Part shown: one piece after another, positions 32,270-44,267 of the stretch
Position numbering within the stretch: position 1 is the first letter of the stretch
How the letters are laid out: every line of letters begins with the position of its first letter
NCBI GenBank assembly: GCA_025399215.1
Contig: MU621218.1
Coordinates: forward strand, 1 to 49,831
DNA from: Globomyces pollinis-pini
Lineage: Eukaryota; Chytridiomycota; Chytridiomycetes; Rhizophydiales; Globomycetaceae
DNA: 49,831 nucleotides
Direction of reading: 5' to 3'
The notes under the pieces: model-generated
The model's input: the letters and a program-made list of their open reading frames with translations, nothing else
The model's database searches: none
Told to the model about the DNA's origin: nothing
Program-made: the position numbers and the translations under genes

Positions 32270-34330
32270 ATGACAAACACTGCAATCGACGTTGAAAATA
32301 TGGATTTTTCTGTAAAACCTGGTGAATCTTTTTATAGATATACTAATGGAGGTTGGTTGGCCAAAAATACAATTCCTTCCGATCGTTCCTCTTTGAATTC
32401 ATTCGTTATTTTGGATGAATTGAGTAAGGCAAACTTGAAAGAAATGTTTTCGGGGTTAGTAAAAGAACCTGTGGGATCCTCTTTGATTGCTGAAATGTAC
32501 CTTTCTGCAATGGATACTGATGCCATTGAAAAAGCTGGAATTGAACCTCTTCAAGATTTACTCAATGAAATAAATTCGATCCAATCTTTGGAAGACTTTA
32601 GTAGAATCAGCGGTCTTTTGTATATTAATGGTGTGGGATCGAACTTTTGGTATTTAAATTACGCGCTCACAATGTTTAGGGATGCTGGTACTGAATCTGA
32701 CATGAAAAATTCAAACATGAATATTTTATATCTTGGACAAAGTGGTCTTGGACTACCAGATAGAGAATACTACTTTGATGAATCGAAAAAAGAAATATGT
32801 GAAAAGTACGTTGCTTTTATCAAAAATATGTTTGTGTTGGCTGGAGAAGTTGAAACGGTTGCTGAAGGTCAAGCAAAAGATGTATTTGAACTTGAAAAGT
32901 CTGTTGCACACTTTGCTTTAAAGCGTGAAGAGCTACGCGATCCAGAAAAAACTTACAATAAGCTGTCTATTTCCCAGCTCAAGGAAGCTGCACCAAGTAT
33001 TGCTTGGGACAGTTTTTTTAAGGTTATGAACATTGAAGACCCTGGTAACGTTATTGTCCACAACGTTCCATACTTTCAATCAGTTAATGGAGTATTGGAG
33101 AAGGCGGACATTAGTTCCCTCAAAAGCTATCTTCGAATCAAGGCTTTGAACCGGGCTGCACCATATCTGCATGATGCTTTTGTTCAGGAACATTTTAAAT
33201 TCAATGAAACTGTTCTTAGAGGTACTCAAGAAATTAAACCACGGTGGAAACGTGCCATCGATCTAGTCTCGAATGAATTAGGCGACTTGGTAGGAAAACA
33301 ATACGTAGAGAAATATTTCAGTAAAGAAGCCAAAGATGCAGCTGTAGAAATGATTCAGTATATCATCAAGTCATTTGAAACCCGACTAAAGACAAGTGAA
33401 TGGATGCAAGAAGAAACAAAAAAGAGAGCATTGCATAAGCTTTCAAAGTTTGTGGTCAAGGTTGGTTACCCGGACAAGTGGAAAGATTACAGTCCATTGG
33501 AAGGCAAAATTAGTCGATCTGCACCTTTCCTATCCAATGTTCGATTAAGTACTGCACATGTTCACAATTTGGAAATCGTTCAAAATAACAAGCCGATTGA
33601 CAGATCCAAGTGGTATATGGATCCTTATATGATCAATGCTTGTAAAATTTTTATTGATCTTAAAATATAGACTTCCATCCGATGAGAAATGAAATTGTTT
33701 TCCCAGCAGCAATTCTCCAACCACCATTTTTCTATGCGCCAACTAAAGAGAATCCTCTTGGACAACCTGCAATGAGTTTTGGATCAATTGGTAAGCCAGT
33801 GATCCGAGTTTATATTAGGTGCTGTCATTGCGCATGAATTGTCTCATGGATATGACGATCAAGGACGTCAATATGACGCAGATGGCAATCTCGCTGATTG
33901 GTGGTTGCCAGAAGATTCCAAGAATTTCGATCAGAGAGCCGAAAAGATTATCAATCAATTCAATAAATTCGAGATTCTAAAAAAGAATGTCAATGGAAAA
34001 CTTACACAGGGAGAAAACATTGCTGATTTGGGTGGTGTTGTAGTCTCATTTGCAGCATTCAAAGAATTTTTGAAAGTTAATGGATCGAAACTTCCTGTGG
34101 ATCACAGATTTACTCAAGAACAGCAGTTTTTCCTTGCTTGGGCACAAGGATGGAGAGGACTGATGAAAGATGAGGCTATGCTTGAAAGATTAGTGATGGA
34201 TCCACATTCTCCTGGAGAATTCCGAGTGGATGGCCCTTTAGCAAACATTCCAGAGTTTCATGCCGCTTTTGATATCAAAGAAGGGGAGCGTATGTACGTT
34301 CCTGAGGATGAAAGAGTTACGATTTGGTAG
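32270..34330 (+). CDS. M13-family (neprilysin-like) zinc endopeptidase, soluble form
   Basis: 667 aa from three exons (introns 33642-33670 and 33791-33818). N-terminal M13 signature VKPGESFYRYTNGGWLAKN; then the central helical domain; then, only after splicing, GAVIAHELSHGYDDQGRQYD with the HExxH zinc site, and GENIADLGGVV with the third ligand Glu (most relatives have ENIADNGG). No signal peptide or TM anchor, and the usual C-terminal Cys-x-x-Trp is replaced by VTIW, consistent with a reducing, cytosolic location. Probably cleaves short peptides. The ATG at 32270 follows an in-frame TAG five bases upstream. Confidence 0.95.
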
Positions 34331-34369
34331 TATAAATAAAGTAAACAATCTTTGAAAATCGATGATCCT

Positions 34370-35507
34370 TTATTTCTTTTTCTTTCCTGTCGTTGCTTTG
34401 CTGGCTAAAAATATATTCAAATTATGTATCTTTTCGTATAAAACATTATTCACTCTTTCAGACACTAACAATTCCAGTGGTGGGGCCAATTTAGACAATA
34501 CCAAACCTTTCCTCAGTTCCAATGCTTGAAGTATAGTTTGAAAAGCCATTTCATTAAAGAAGTTACCAGTCAGGTTTACATGTGTCAAGGTATGATTGGA
34601 ACCAATTGCATAGCACAATTGTGTAAAGGCGGATGGACCAATAACTTCAATTTCATTGAAGGATAAATTCAAGGATTTTAATGATTTTATAGTTTCGATT
34701 GATTTTGTAATTTCTTTTAATCCTTCATCCTTTATAAGGTTACCGCCTAAATCCAGATATCTATAATTCAATCAATATCCAATGAACTTTTTTACGTGAT
34801 TGTTTGACATGCAGTCAAGAATTTACCAATATAATCCAAACTAACTTTAGAATTGATATGACAATATCTCATTGATAGTGTAATGAGACAACAATTTGAG
34901 TTTGAAATTAATCCATGAAAGATATGACTAGCATGATCACCTAGGATTGTATAATCTAATACAAGTATCGTTATATTCTTCATTTTGGATGCTAATGTGA
35001 ACAAACTGATTTCATTTGATTTTGCAAAACTACATCCAATTAAATCTATTCCTTTTATAGTCGGACGATTAATTATCATTTCAACCTTTTGATTACAACA
35101 CGATTACGGTTTTACCAGTAAATCCAAAGTTTGAAAAAGTAATTGGCATTTCCATATTCTAATCTACAGATATTAGTTTGAAAAATGGTCACCATCTTTA
35201 ACTCTGTCAGTCGAAATCCAATATCCATTGCAACTATATCATTGGCGAATAATTTAGGATGATTGATGATAATCTAGACAATCATTACATTGATATCAGT
35301 TACTTGATTGAATTCTTTTCCTGAATTAATGGAATCATCTAATTTTTTGATGATTGTAGATATAGGTTCAGTTACGTATCTTGCACAAGCAAATACATAT
35401 TTGAATTTTATATCCTTTGCATTCTGAATTCTCTTTAGTTTCTCTAATTCTTCCACTGAATCTTCTTCTTTCTTCTTTTTACCACCTGATTTTGGACGTT
35501 TAGACAT
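34370..35507 (-). CDS. Leucine-rich-repeat protein
   Basis: 337 aa from five exons; introns 35274-35303, 35164-35192, 35086-35115 and 34761-34795. It starts with a lysine-rich segment (MSKRPKSGGKKKKEEDS) and ends KATTGKKKK. Between lie ribonuclease-inhibitor-like LRRs: TIKGIDLIGCSF, ITILVLDYTILGD, ITYLDLGGNLIKDEGLKEI, SLKSLNLSFNEIEVIG, TLTHVNLTGNFFNEMAF. The RIRIWKCQLL segment appears only with both middle introns removed. The layout recalls axonemal LRR proteins such as LRRC71, a weak impression from memory. Convergent with the M13 peptidase, stops 39 bp apart. Confidence 0.75.
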
Positions 35508-35700
35508 TTAATTACGCGATCAGACTTTGCACAATGTATGTTTTTGACGCAGATTTGAATGAGATCATCAAAGACAATATTGATTATAATAGAAGATTGA
35601 GTTATATCAGGTTTGTAAATTTAGCTTAGTTTATTCTTACAAATGAAACGAACATATAAATAAAATTCAATGTATTGATTAAAACTAACAGAAAATAGAA

Positions 35701-37002
35701 TCAAATGGAAAATTCAGAAACATCTAATCCTTCGGAAAAGTCCCATATTATTATTTGGTGATCCTAAAAATTAATGGTAATGTCACTTACTTGTCCAGCA
35801 GAAACAATTTTTGCAACATCAGTTTGTACATGAAACACCCAAGTTGCATGGGCATCAGGAAAATCCAAAATAAGTTTGGAACTCTCATAGTCCCAGACCT
35901 TTAAACTTCTATCGTACGATCCAGAAACCAATCGATCTTCATCAAAACAAACTGTTCTAACCAGGCTTTCATGACCTGCTAATGTCTTGAGAAAATCACC
36001 ACTTTCTAGATCCCAAACTTTCATCATACTGTCATTCGAACCCGTTACAAGCAGATTGTCTTTAATTTGTATACATGCAGGCGCACGTAGGTGTCCCTGA
36101 AATGACCTTATCAAAGTAAAGCTTTTCATATCCCAAATATTGATATATCCATCCCCTGATGCACTAGCTAGGATGTGATTCGAATAGTCAATACAATTGA
36201 CTGGCGTGCGATGTTGATCAAACGTTTTCAAAATATGTCCAGTATTGATATCCCAAATTTTAATTGTGGAGTCTCTTGAGCAACTGATAATCCAGTCATC
36301 TGTTAGGCGGATGTCTAAGATGGCGGCGTCATGGCCAGCAAGTTGCTTGAGCACATCCCCCGTCTTCACATCCCACACTATTATAGTGCAGTCAGATGAA
36401 CCTGATACCAAATACATATCATTAAATTTTAGACATAGGACCGATCCAGTATGTCCTACCAACGTTCGATAACAACTGAAGCTGCTAGTCATATTCCAAT
36501 ACTTTATAGTTCTATCCCGAGATCCTGATATTAATTTGGTTGCATCGTATTGAAAGCAATACACTGAATCCAAATGGCCAACGAGTGAAGTTGTCTTTGG
36601 TGCACCTTTCTTCCAATTATCAGCCAGTACAATTCGCTGTTGGTAAATGAACTTCCAATTTCTTGGAACTAAGACTCTTTTTTGATATCCAGACAGTCTC
36701 CAACGTTTCAAATAATGATATTTCCAAACTAAATTATCATTGGCAATTGTATTCCATGTTTTGGAAACAAACGGAATAGCAACAGTCGGATTCAAATATG
36801 TGAATATATGAACTGATACTTCAAAAGGAAGTTCTTTAATAAAGTCTTAGGAAGGTTAATAAAAGTGAATAATCAAACCTATCATGATCAAATCTTCCAC
36901 AAATGCAGAATCACAGTCGGATCGCTCCGTATCCGATTGACTTATTTGAATGTCAGTCAGTGCTTTATCTAGCTTTTTCTTCATCCATTTTCGTATGAAC
37001 AT
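35701..37002 (-). CDS. F-box/WD40 protein, copy 1 (SCF substrate receptor)
   Basis: 413 aa, three exons (introns 36846-36878 and 35764-35790). Charged N-terminus (MFIRKWMKKKLDK), then an F-box: IKELPFEVSVHIFTYLNP and FVSKTWNTIANDNLVW. Seven WD40 repeats follow (SGSRDRTIKYWN, SGSSDCTIIVWD, SCSRDSTIKIWD, ASGDGYINIWD, TGSNDSMMKVWD, SGSYDRSLKVWD, then IIIWDF after the last intron). It should bind Skp1 and a phosphorylated target, as Cdc4, Met30 and Pof1 do. The continuous frame begins with TTG inside the F-box; the true start needs the upstream exon. Tandem with copy 2. Confidence 0.9.
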
Positions 37003-37095
37003 TTAATTAGAAAAGAAATGAAATTGAAACTGGAACATGAAACTAACAGGGCAACGATACACAACGATGCCCCAAACGTTAACACCATTCAACGA

Positions 37096-37119
37096 CTCCC
37101 AAAAAACAGTTTTTGGGAG
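37096..37119. repeat. Tight perfect hairpin upstream of F-box/WD40 copy 1
   Basis: ctcccaaaaa (37096-37105) and tttttgggag (37110-37119) are perfect complements across a 4-nt loop (acag). They lie about 95-117 bp before the copy 1 ATG, in the 208-bp gap between the two F-box/WD40 genes. They could end copy 2 transcription or serve as a dyad site. Confidence 0.7.
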
Positions 37120-37210
37120 GCAGTGGATTGTTTGTATGGACTCAAAGTAAAAATCACGTCTACAAGAGTTGGGCTAGCAATAGATTACTAAGAATGAAAT
37201 GTTTTTATTG

Positions 37211-38659
37211 TCAAAAGTCAGAAACATCAAGTCCATTGCTAAAGTCCCATATTATTATCTTACAATCCTGTCGATTAGAAATAGTATTCAATTACTTGGC
37301 TGGAACTAACGATTTTAACAGAATCTATCTGTAAATGAAAAACCCAACTCTCATGTGCGTTTGCCATGTCTAATAGTAATTCCCCAGTTTTTGTATCCCA
37401 GATTTTGATTGTTTGATCATAAGACCCAGAAACAATATGATTGGTATCAAAAGCTAAAGTTCGAACTAAATCTGTGTGTGCATCTAACGTTCGAAGACAC
37501 TGCCCAGTCTCTACATCCCAAACTCGTACTGAATGATCATTTGAACCAGACACTAATGTTTTTCCATCAAAGTCGACACATGCCAATCCTCTATTGTGGC
37601 CCTCATAAGAGCGAACACATTCTCCGGTGTCTATATCCCACAACCTAATTATAGTATCACCACTCGCTGAAACAAGCTTATTTTGAAAGACATGAAGACA
37701 GTTAACAGCAGCATCATGTCCTTTTAGACTGTGTATCAATTTTCCTGTTTTAAATTCCCAAATCTACAATGAATGAATACAGTCTGTCAAACCTTTATCG
37801 ACAAGTCTTTTGAGCAAGAGATTAAATAATCTTTACTAAACCTTAAATCTAACACAGATGATTGGTGTTCGGTAAACTGTCGTATTTTTTCCCCTGTATT
37901 CACATCCCAAATGATAATGTTAGAATCTGATGAACCAGTGACAAGATATTCTTCATTAAACTGTAGGCAAAGTACAGAACCTTCATGACCATAAAGTGTT
38001 CTATAACATTGGCAGTCTTTTAAATTCCAGTACTTAATTGTTCGATCTCTGCACATCAACTATCCCATATGAATTACCTTGAGCCGGATATGACCTTTGT
38101 CGAATCAAATTGTACGCAATAAACTGCGTCGGTATGTCCTATTAAAGCTGTAGCGTCTACCTTTCCTTCACGCCAATTATACAAGAGTTTTAATTTTGTA
38201 TGATACAATGATTTCCATTTGAACTTTGATATATTTTTCTTGAGTTGTAATGGCGATAATGGCCATCGTAATAGGTATTTTTGTTTCCAAATCAGATTTG
38301 CATCTAGTCTCTCATTCCAAGTTTTTGACACATAATGGATATCTTTAAAGTCGATTAAATAGCTGAAGATATAGACTGATAATTCAGGGGGTAGTTCAGA
38401 TATTATATCTAGTAAAGAGTCAGTAATGTTTTAAACAAACCTAAAAAGTCGTCAGACAACACATAAGTTACCTAGCATAATTAACACTATACAATACAAT
38501 ACGATACCTAACTTTATATGAATAACCTCTTTCTCTATATTTTCTGTTACTGGTGAATTATTGATTTTTAAATTAGACAGTTGCAGAGAAGGTATAATAT
38601 TTTCCGGTTGAACAACGGATTCTCTTGAAAGTTAACAAGGAGATTCTTTACGTATGCAT
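37211..38659 (-). CDS. F-box/WD40 protein, copy 2
   Basis: 423 aa, seven exons; six introns of 28-32 nt leave exactly 424 codons. F-box IISELPPELSVYIFSYLID then YVSKTWNERLDANLIW; WD40 repeats SGSRDRTIKYWN, TGSSDSNIIIWD, SCSKDLSIKIWE, ASGDTIIRLWD, SGSNDHSVRVWD, SGSYDQTIKIWD and KIIIWDF. The phase-1 intron just before the F-box and the last intron (SQ-D) match copy 1. Copy 2 has two more within the WD repeats and two in its N-terminus. The start (exon 1 = MHT plus part of a codon) is the least sure part. The repeats differ most at blade faces, suggesting a different target from copy 1. Confidence 0.85.
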
Positions 38660-38770
38660 GCTTAAATAAGATTGTATGGTATTTTCAACAAGGGAAAAAG
38701 ATGGATTTGGATAAGGAACAAGCCTCACAATTATTACCACTCAAAGATAATTGGACGCGCTTATTTTTAC

Positions 38771-38833
38771 GATTGAAGGTCAATCGAAGACGTTCGAAGG
38801 TGAATTGAAGACGATTGAAGAATGATTGAATGG
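38771..38833. repeat. Three imperfect 21-bp tandem repeats
   Basis: Units at 38771-38791, 38792-38812 and 38813-38833 share the pattern g-(a/t)-t-(t/c)-gaag early and (t/c)gaa late. They sit between the isomerase stop (38844) and F-box/WD40 copy 2 (38659). The period is two helical turns. Confidence 0.6.
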
Positions 38834-38843
38834 ATTATATTGA

Positions 38844-39541
38844 TCAAGGGCCAACTGCATCTACTTGTTCTGAAGGATGGGCTTTCTTAAAAGCATCCAT
38901 TTCTATCAAACGACCATAAACTGCTTGGATTATTGGGAACTCTGCCATATTAACGGAGAATCTATATCATCAGAATACTTGTATAGTACCGAATGGCATT
39001 GTACACTTGCGGAACCAAATAAGCATCTGCAATGGTCACAGTATTTCCAACACAATATGACCCTGCCGTTTTCTCTAAGGTTTTCTCAAGAGCTATTGTT
39101 ATTTTTTATGTGGTTGGAGTTACCTTTAAATCCTGAGGTGATGAAATGCTTCCCCCATTCCATCTTCGTTTCTCCAACATAATTCAAAACTCGCAAGTTT
39201 TGAATCGGTTGAATATCGCATGAAATCAAATTCATGATACCTCGAACTTTTGCCTTTTCAAATGGATCGGATGGGAATAGAGGAACATCAGGATACAATT
39301 CTTCAAGTAGTTCAATGATTGCCGAAGACTGAACAACTAATTGCCCAGTAGGAAACTGCAAAGATGGAACTGTAGCATTAGGATTGATGTCGGAGTATTT
39401 GTCCTGTTTTTGTTCTCCCTTCACCAGATTGATTGGAATTGACTCAAATTCAATCCCTTTCAAATACATTACAATTCGGACTCGGTAACTACAACTTGAT
39501 CTCCAGTACGTATAAAGCTTCAATTGCTTGTCTTCTGGCAT
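38844..39541 (-). CDS. Maleylacetoacetate isomerase / zeta-class GST
   Basis: Glutathione-dependent isomerase of tyrosine and phenylalanine breakdown. 212 aa from three exons (31-nt and 28-nt introns). [17 protein letters not shown] holds the zeta-class SSCSxRVR glutathione/catalytic motif; [11 protein letters not shown] and [17 protein letters not shown] complete the thioredoxin-like domain. After splicing the C-terminal half reads [36 protein letters not shown] and [15 protein letters not shown], as in GSTZ1. The frame begins with TTG six bases upstream; the ATG at 39541 (MPEDKQLK) is the start. Confidence 0.94.
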
Positions 39542-39665
39542 CTTCAATGAAAAATATTTGGTAAATTATTCTGTGACTGTACAAATATTATCACCTGAAC
39601 GATAGTAGTCAGGTTCTGATTTAAATTTCTTAAGAGCAATATATTAAATTAAATATTAATTTCTA

Positions 39666-42625
39666 CTACTTGTGAACAGTAGAAACATTGGCTGGCGGAA
39701 CAGTTCCTGTTCCCTTCGTTATTTGGCCAGTAGCAATGTCGAATGCTTTCGGATCTCCTTTGTGCTTCTTATCTTTCATATGCTGTCCAGTGGATTTACG
39801 CTTTTTCTTCGATTTTGTGGTAATATTCATTACACCATGGTCAATATTTTCGGTAAGATTTCTAGAATCTTGTAATTTGGCACTGGGTAAAGTTTTCTTC
39901 GTCGCTGTTGAGGTTGCTATCAAAGTATCGGTGCTGGTGTTAGTTATTACACGTTCAGATAAAATATCTCTGTTTTCGGCACTTGATTCTTCAACATTTC
40001 CATGTCTAGACTTTTTCTTTTTCCGTTTCTTTTTTTTCTCGTTACTATTGTTACCACTGGTTGTTGGGTCGTGATTGAGTGGAGAATCTAAATTGATTAC
40101 ACTACCATCTTGCACATCCGATATATGTGTTGCGATTGAATCATTTGGCACAGGGCTGTTAATGGATCGATTTGTAAGCGTTTCTGTTTCATCAGTTCTG
40201 AAATTCTCCGGTTGGCCTGTAACTGGTTGAACATTATCAGCAAATTTAGGAGAATCGTCAGCAATGCCACCATTGTCTACAACTTGGTCAATAATTTCAC
40301 TACTGCCTACTTCTTTGGCACTAGTGTGTATTGTTGTTTCGAGGTTTTCTATTTCAATTGTAGGAAAGTCATTTTTTTGTTTGAGATTTCCTACAGCAGG
40401 ATGTGCCTTATTGCATTCTTCAACCAGAGCGTTTTTCATTTCTTGCACGGAATCTTCCGATGAGATTGGATGTGATTCATTGATAGCTGATGGAATAGTA
40501 CCAACAGGGATTATTTGTCTTTCAGACACCAATTCTCCATCACTTATTTGAGTAGCGCTGTGATTATTGCGTTGTAGTTGAGGTAAAACTGACTCTATTT
40601 CTGGACTGGTATTGTTCACTTGTACATCACTTTGTAGTTCCGTTGATTCTACTACATCTTGATTGTTATCACGATCAATTGCTTCACTGCTGACCAAAGT
40701 GGAAACATCCATTGTTGCAACCTTACGTGGTGTTTGTGAAACCGATTCCACGGTATCAACTACCATGTCGTCGAGGGTTAGATTGTTGTCAAGATCTATT
40801 GCTTCGTTGCTGACCACAGTGGAAACATCCATTGTTGCAACCTTACTTGGTGTTTTTGAAACAGTTTCAATGGTATCAACTACCATGTCTTCAAGGGCAA
40901 CCGCTTTATCTACCTTTGAGGTGACTTTAGGAAAAAGAGATTTTCCAGATTTATCAACTGATGGATCGTTTCGCTTATTTAATGATTCTTTTGGTCTTCT
41001 CTTACTCGGCGAAACCTAACATTGAATAAATATTTAAAGTTACATTTATAACCACTTCAATTTTTTTTGGTGGAACTCTTCTCTCCCTATTTCTCACTAC
41101 ACCCGCTTTGGTTTTGAACAGGCTCTCTTGCGCCTCTAGCCAACTAATTTCATCAGCGGTGGCCTTCCAAAACTTGAAGAACACGTCATCACATACTATT
41201 CCAATAAATGGTATGTATCTTTGTATGCCATGTGGTTTTAAAAATTTATGGTGGTATATGCTATGAAATCGGTCAAGGTTTAATATTTCCGATAGTTGTC
41301 CAAACAATGGCTTAAGTTCAATGCATGATTTATCACAAACGCAAGCTTCTTTTAAAGTTGTCAAGATGTACATGTTGTATAAATCGGATTCCACAGATAA
41401 AGTTCTACAACCGTAATTCTGACGTTCCAATGATTCGCATACTTGGGTTGAGTTATCAGAACCTTGACTGTGAGACCCAATATCAATCTGTCTTGACTTT
41501 AACAAGGCTGCAGGTTGTATACTTTCAATTGGGGTAGTTTCGTTGCCAACTTTCGAGGATGTATCATTAGAAGGGCTTTTTTCAAGAGCTGGACAATCAA
41601 GTGAGTCTGCGCTTTCCTTTCGGTCGGATGATACTGATTTTAAAGAAGAGTTACGTTTCAAAGACAACTCAGAATCCGTCTCAACACCATGTTCAGCGGT
41701 TTGACCAGAAACTTTCTCTACTTCAATTGGGTTATTCGATTCTAGTAAATTTGTAGACTTTGAAATATCCGGCACGCTCGTATTGTTCGACGATGGCTTA
41801 AATGAACGACTAGTGCCGTTCTTTTGACAGTTGGCAGGCCACACATTATCTTCCACATCAGATGCCAGGCCCTCAGTTGCATCAGATGACCCATCGCATG
41901 ATTTTAATTCAGTTAATCGGTCAATATCATCTTGAATAGACACGGTAGATGCATCGGATAACCTGGAAAATTAGAATCGGAAAAAACCATACATATCCAC
42001 ATCAAGATCATTTTCTTTAAGCAAAGACAATTTTTTGGTAGGTGGTATCATTTTGGAGCCTAATCTACGTTTTGTTGTTTTTGGTGTGGTTGGTTTATCA
42101 AGCGTTTGAGTCAAATCCGGCTCCATGTCCTTATCTTTAGCAGTAGAAGGCATTAATTTCGAATTCAACCTTCGCCTTCCAGTGTCATATTTAGTAGCTT
42201 TAGCTATCATTTCAGCTAAATCAAGATCAATCTGTTCCCAAATACCATCTTCACATGCATTACAAAATATAAGTCCCAAATCATACTATTATTAGAATTC
42301 TCAATTAAATTACTTTGCATTTATCTAATATTTTACCACAATACGTACAACCATGAGTTTTCAATTGTTTTTTATGTTTTTTAATATTAGTAACTTTCTG
42401 AATCCATTCCAAGCATTTGAAGCAATAACTTTTGTTGTTGAATGTTGAATACGTTATTGAATTTGTTGAACAACATAATTTACATTCTAATTTATTCAGG
42501 GAGGATTGTGTTTGAAAGCATAAACTACACAAAAATTTCCCAGTGAATTTCATGTCATTGTACTGTTTGAAATCACGTTTAGATGGTCGATCACAGTTGT
42601 TTCCTGCACATATGTTGAATTTCAT
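39666..42625 (-). CDS. Large cysteine-rich and disordered protein, unknown family
   Basis: 957 aa from four exons; introns of 28 nt (42277-42304 area), 30 nt (near 41960) and 28 nt (near 41000) leave exactly 958 codons. Three parts. First, a cysteine-rich N-terminus with CxxC pairs (FLCSLC, ECKLCC, YCFKCL, CTYCGK, FCNAC), likely several zinc sites. Second, after a disordered stretch, a folded region (LKEACVCDKSCIELKPLFG, HGIQRYIPFIGIVCDDVFF, RNRERRVPPKK). Third, a long acidic/Ser/Thr tail with a 40-residue tandem duplication and two Lys clusters that look like nuclear signals (KKKKRKKKKSRHG; KKKRKSTGQHMKDKKHKGD). I do not recognise it. A nuclear role is inference from composition. Confidence 0.75.
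40647..40886 (-). repeat. 120-nt tandem repeat within the large cysteine-rich gene
   Basis: Two in-frame units of 40 codons, at 40767-40886 and 40647-40766. Both contain KVATMDVST and start MVVDT; most differences are conservative (TVVSNEAID against TLVSSEAID). A recent internal duplication in a disordered segment. Confidence 0.85.
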
Positions 42626-42970
42626 AATTTTTTTTTAAAAATGAAAAAATAATTCAAAATTGTGAAACTGAGAATAGTAACAGATTGATTTAAGTATCTT
42701 GAATATGATTATGATCATGCACTACTGAAATTAACTAGCGTAATAATCAAAATTAATACCTGCTATATATCACGCTGATTGTGATTATTGTGTGGATTAA
42801 TAACTACCTCATGAAATAATTATTGATTGCATCTATCATAATTAATTTGTTATATAATATAAATAATATAACTTATATTATACTCATGATTCATTTTTCT
42901 AATTATAATTCTGTTTATAAACGCGTCTTGCTGATATGACTCTTCTTCGTAAACAAACTTCAACAAACTT
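42626..42970. other. AT-rich divergent promoter
   Basis: Very AT-rich, with runs such as tataatataaataatataac near 42851. No gene seen. Confidence 0.5.
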
Positions 42971-44154
42971 ATGAACAATCCCACACCAATTGAACTTCCT
43001 AATTCAAACGCGGTAGTACCATTATATATTGGTTTCTGGAATTACAAAACTGTTTGGAATGATATTCAGATTCATGCTCCCAAACGATATTTTGTGTTTA
43101 AATTTCTATATGTCTTTATACAAGTAATCAAACGATGGATTGATTTTTAGGCTGCTATTTGTAGCGTAGGGTTGATTTTCTCTATTCTATATCTCAAATA
43201 TGTACCATTTATTGTATTCCTTGCACTATTGGTGTTTGTTCAAGTATTCACCATTTCAATGTGCCCATTATCTTTTGTTTCTCGCTTTCCTGTTGAGTTG
43301 TTTAGTGAACCTTATGGATCTGCATTGCACCAAACGCAAGCGCAACTGGAAGAAAGAAGGGCCATTTCCTTTGGGTATGCTTAACTTACTAAGCCTAGTC
43401 TATTTCACGTTATTTCATTTATCCTATTTTTTATATGCGCTATACTTGCTTATGGTCAATATGGTTCATATATATACAGCAATTTACCTGGCCTATATTA
43501 CTCACTGATAACATATTTAATTATTGCTGCGATTGTAATTGGATTACCATTAGTTGGAATTCTAGGTGCATCTGTGTTTGTTCTTATATCACATCTACGA
43601 GAAGTAAGTGAATTGCCTCGAATTGCTCGTCAAACAGGTAATTCATGACCAAGTCACTTATTGAAAGAAAAATTCATTGCCAATTCACCAAGAGTTATCT
43701 ATCGTGCGTTTGGTTCTACTTCACAAGTGAACTTATCACAAACACCTTCAGTATTGGAACAACAACAAAGTTCAGCTACTATTATTGATGATCAAATGGA
43801 AATTACACGTACAGATTCAAATCCGATTGAGAATATCACAGAAGAACCGAGAAAGAAAAGGTTTAGACTGTTTAAAAAGAAATCTAAAAAGATAAACGAA
43901 GTTCAAACATGTGATGAATTAATACTGCATAAAGAAGAAGCTGTTTGTGTAGTTTGCTTGGCAGAGTATACTGAAGCAGAGGAATTATTACAATTAGGTG
44001 TTTGTCATCATCATTTTCATGGTAATCTGGATTTATCTTGACAATTTTAGTCAACTGCATCACAGAATGGTTTCGTTCAAATAGGACAAAAACATGTCCT
44101 ATATGTAGAGATAATGTGTTGAAGTCCAAACGTGGGCTATTCAATAAACCGTAG
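42971..44154 (+). CDS. Multipass membrane RING-H2 ubiquitin ligase
   Basis: 357 aa from five exons (introns 27, 24, 30 and 29 nt). About four to five TM segments: around FKFLYVFIQAAICSVGLIF, YVPFIVFLALLVFVQVFTI, LFHVISFILFFICAILAY and LITYLIIAAIVIGLPLVGIL. A cytosolic disordered stretch ends in a Lys cluster, then RING-H2: VCVVCLAEYTEAEELLQLG, CHHHFHVNCITEWF, TCPICRD, completed by the last intron's removal. The spacing C-x2-C, C-x-H-x2-H, C-x2-C is intact. Probably an organelle-membrane E3; target unknown. The short frames in the track region 43172-43508 are partly read-through of the second intron. Confidence 0.85.
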
Positions 44155-44267
44155 TAAACGGTTACTCACCTATAGTAGAATAAATGAACATGATAAATTA
44201 AATTGATGTTTGTTAAAAATGATTTATTGATGATGTACATTAATAGGTGTTCTAATCGGCCATTGAT

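Noticed and set aside
35274..35303. A 15-nt intron in the LRR gene
   Set aside because: Using the donor 15 nt further upstream gives a 30-nt intron in the same phase; it fits the size range better.
39688..40551. Several plus-strand frames over the cysteine-rich gene
   Set aside because: They are shadows of its Ser/Thr-rich coding strand and are Phe/Leu-rich with no homology.
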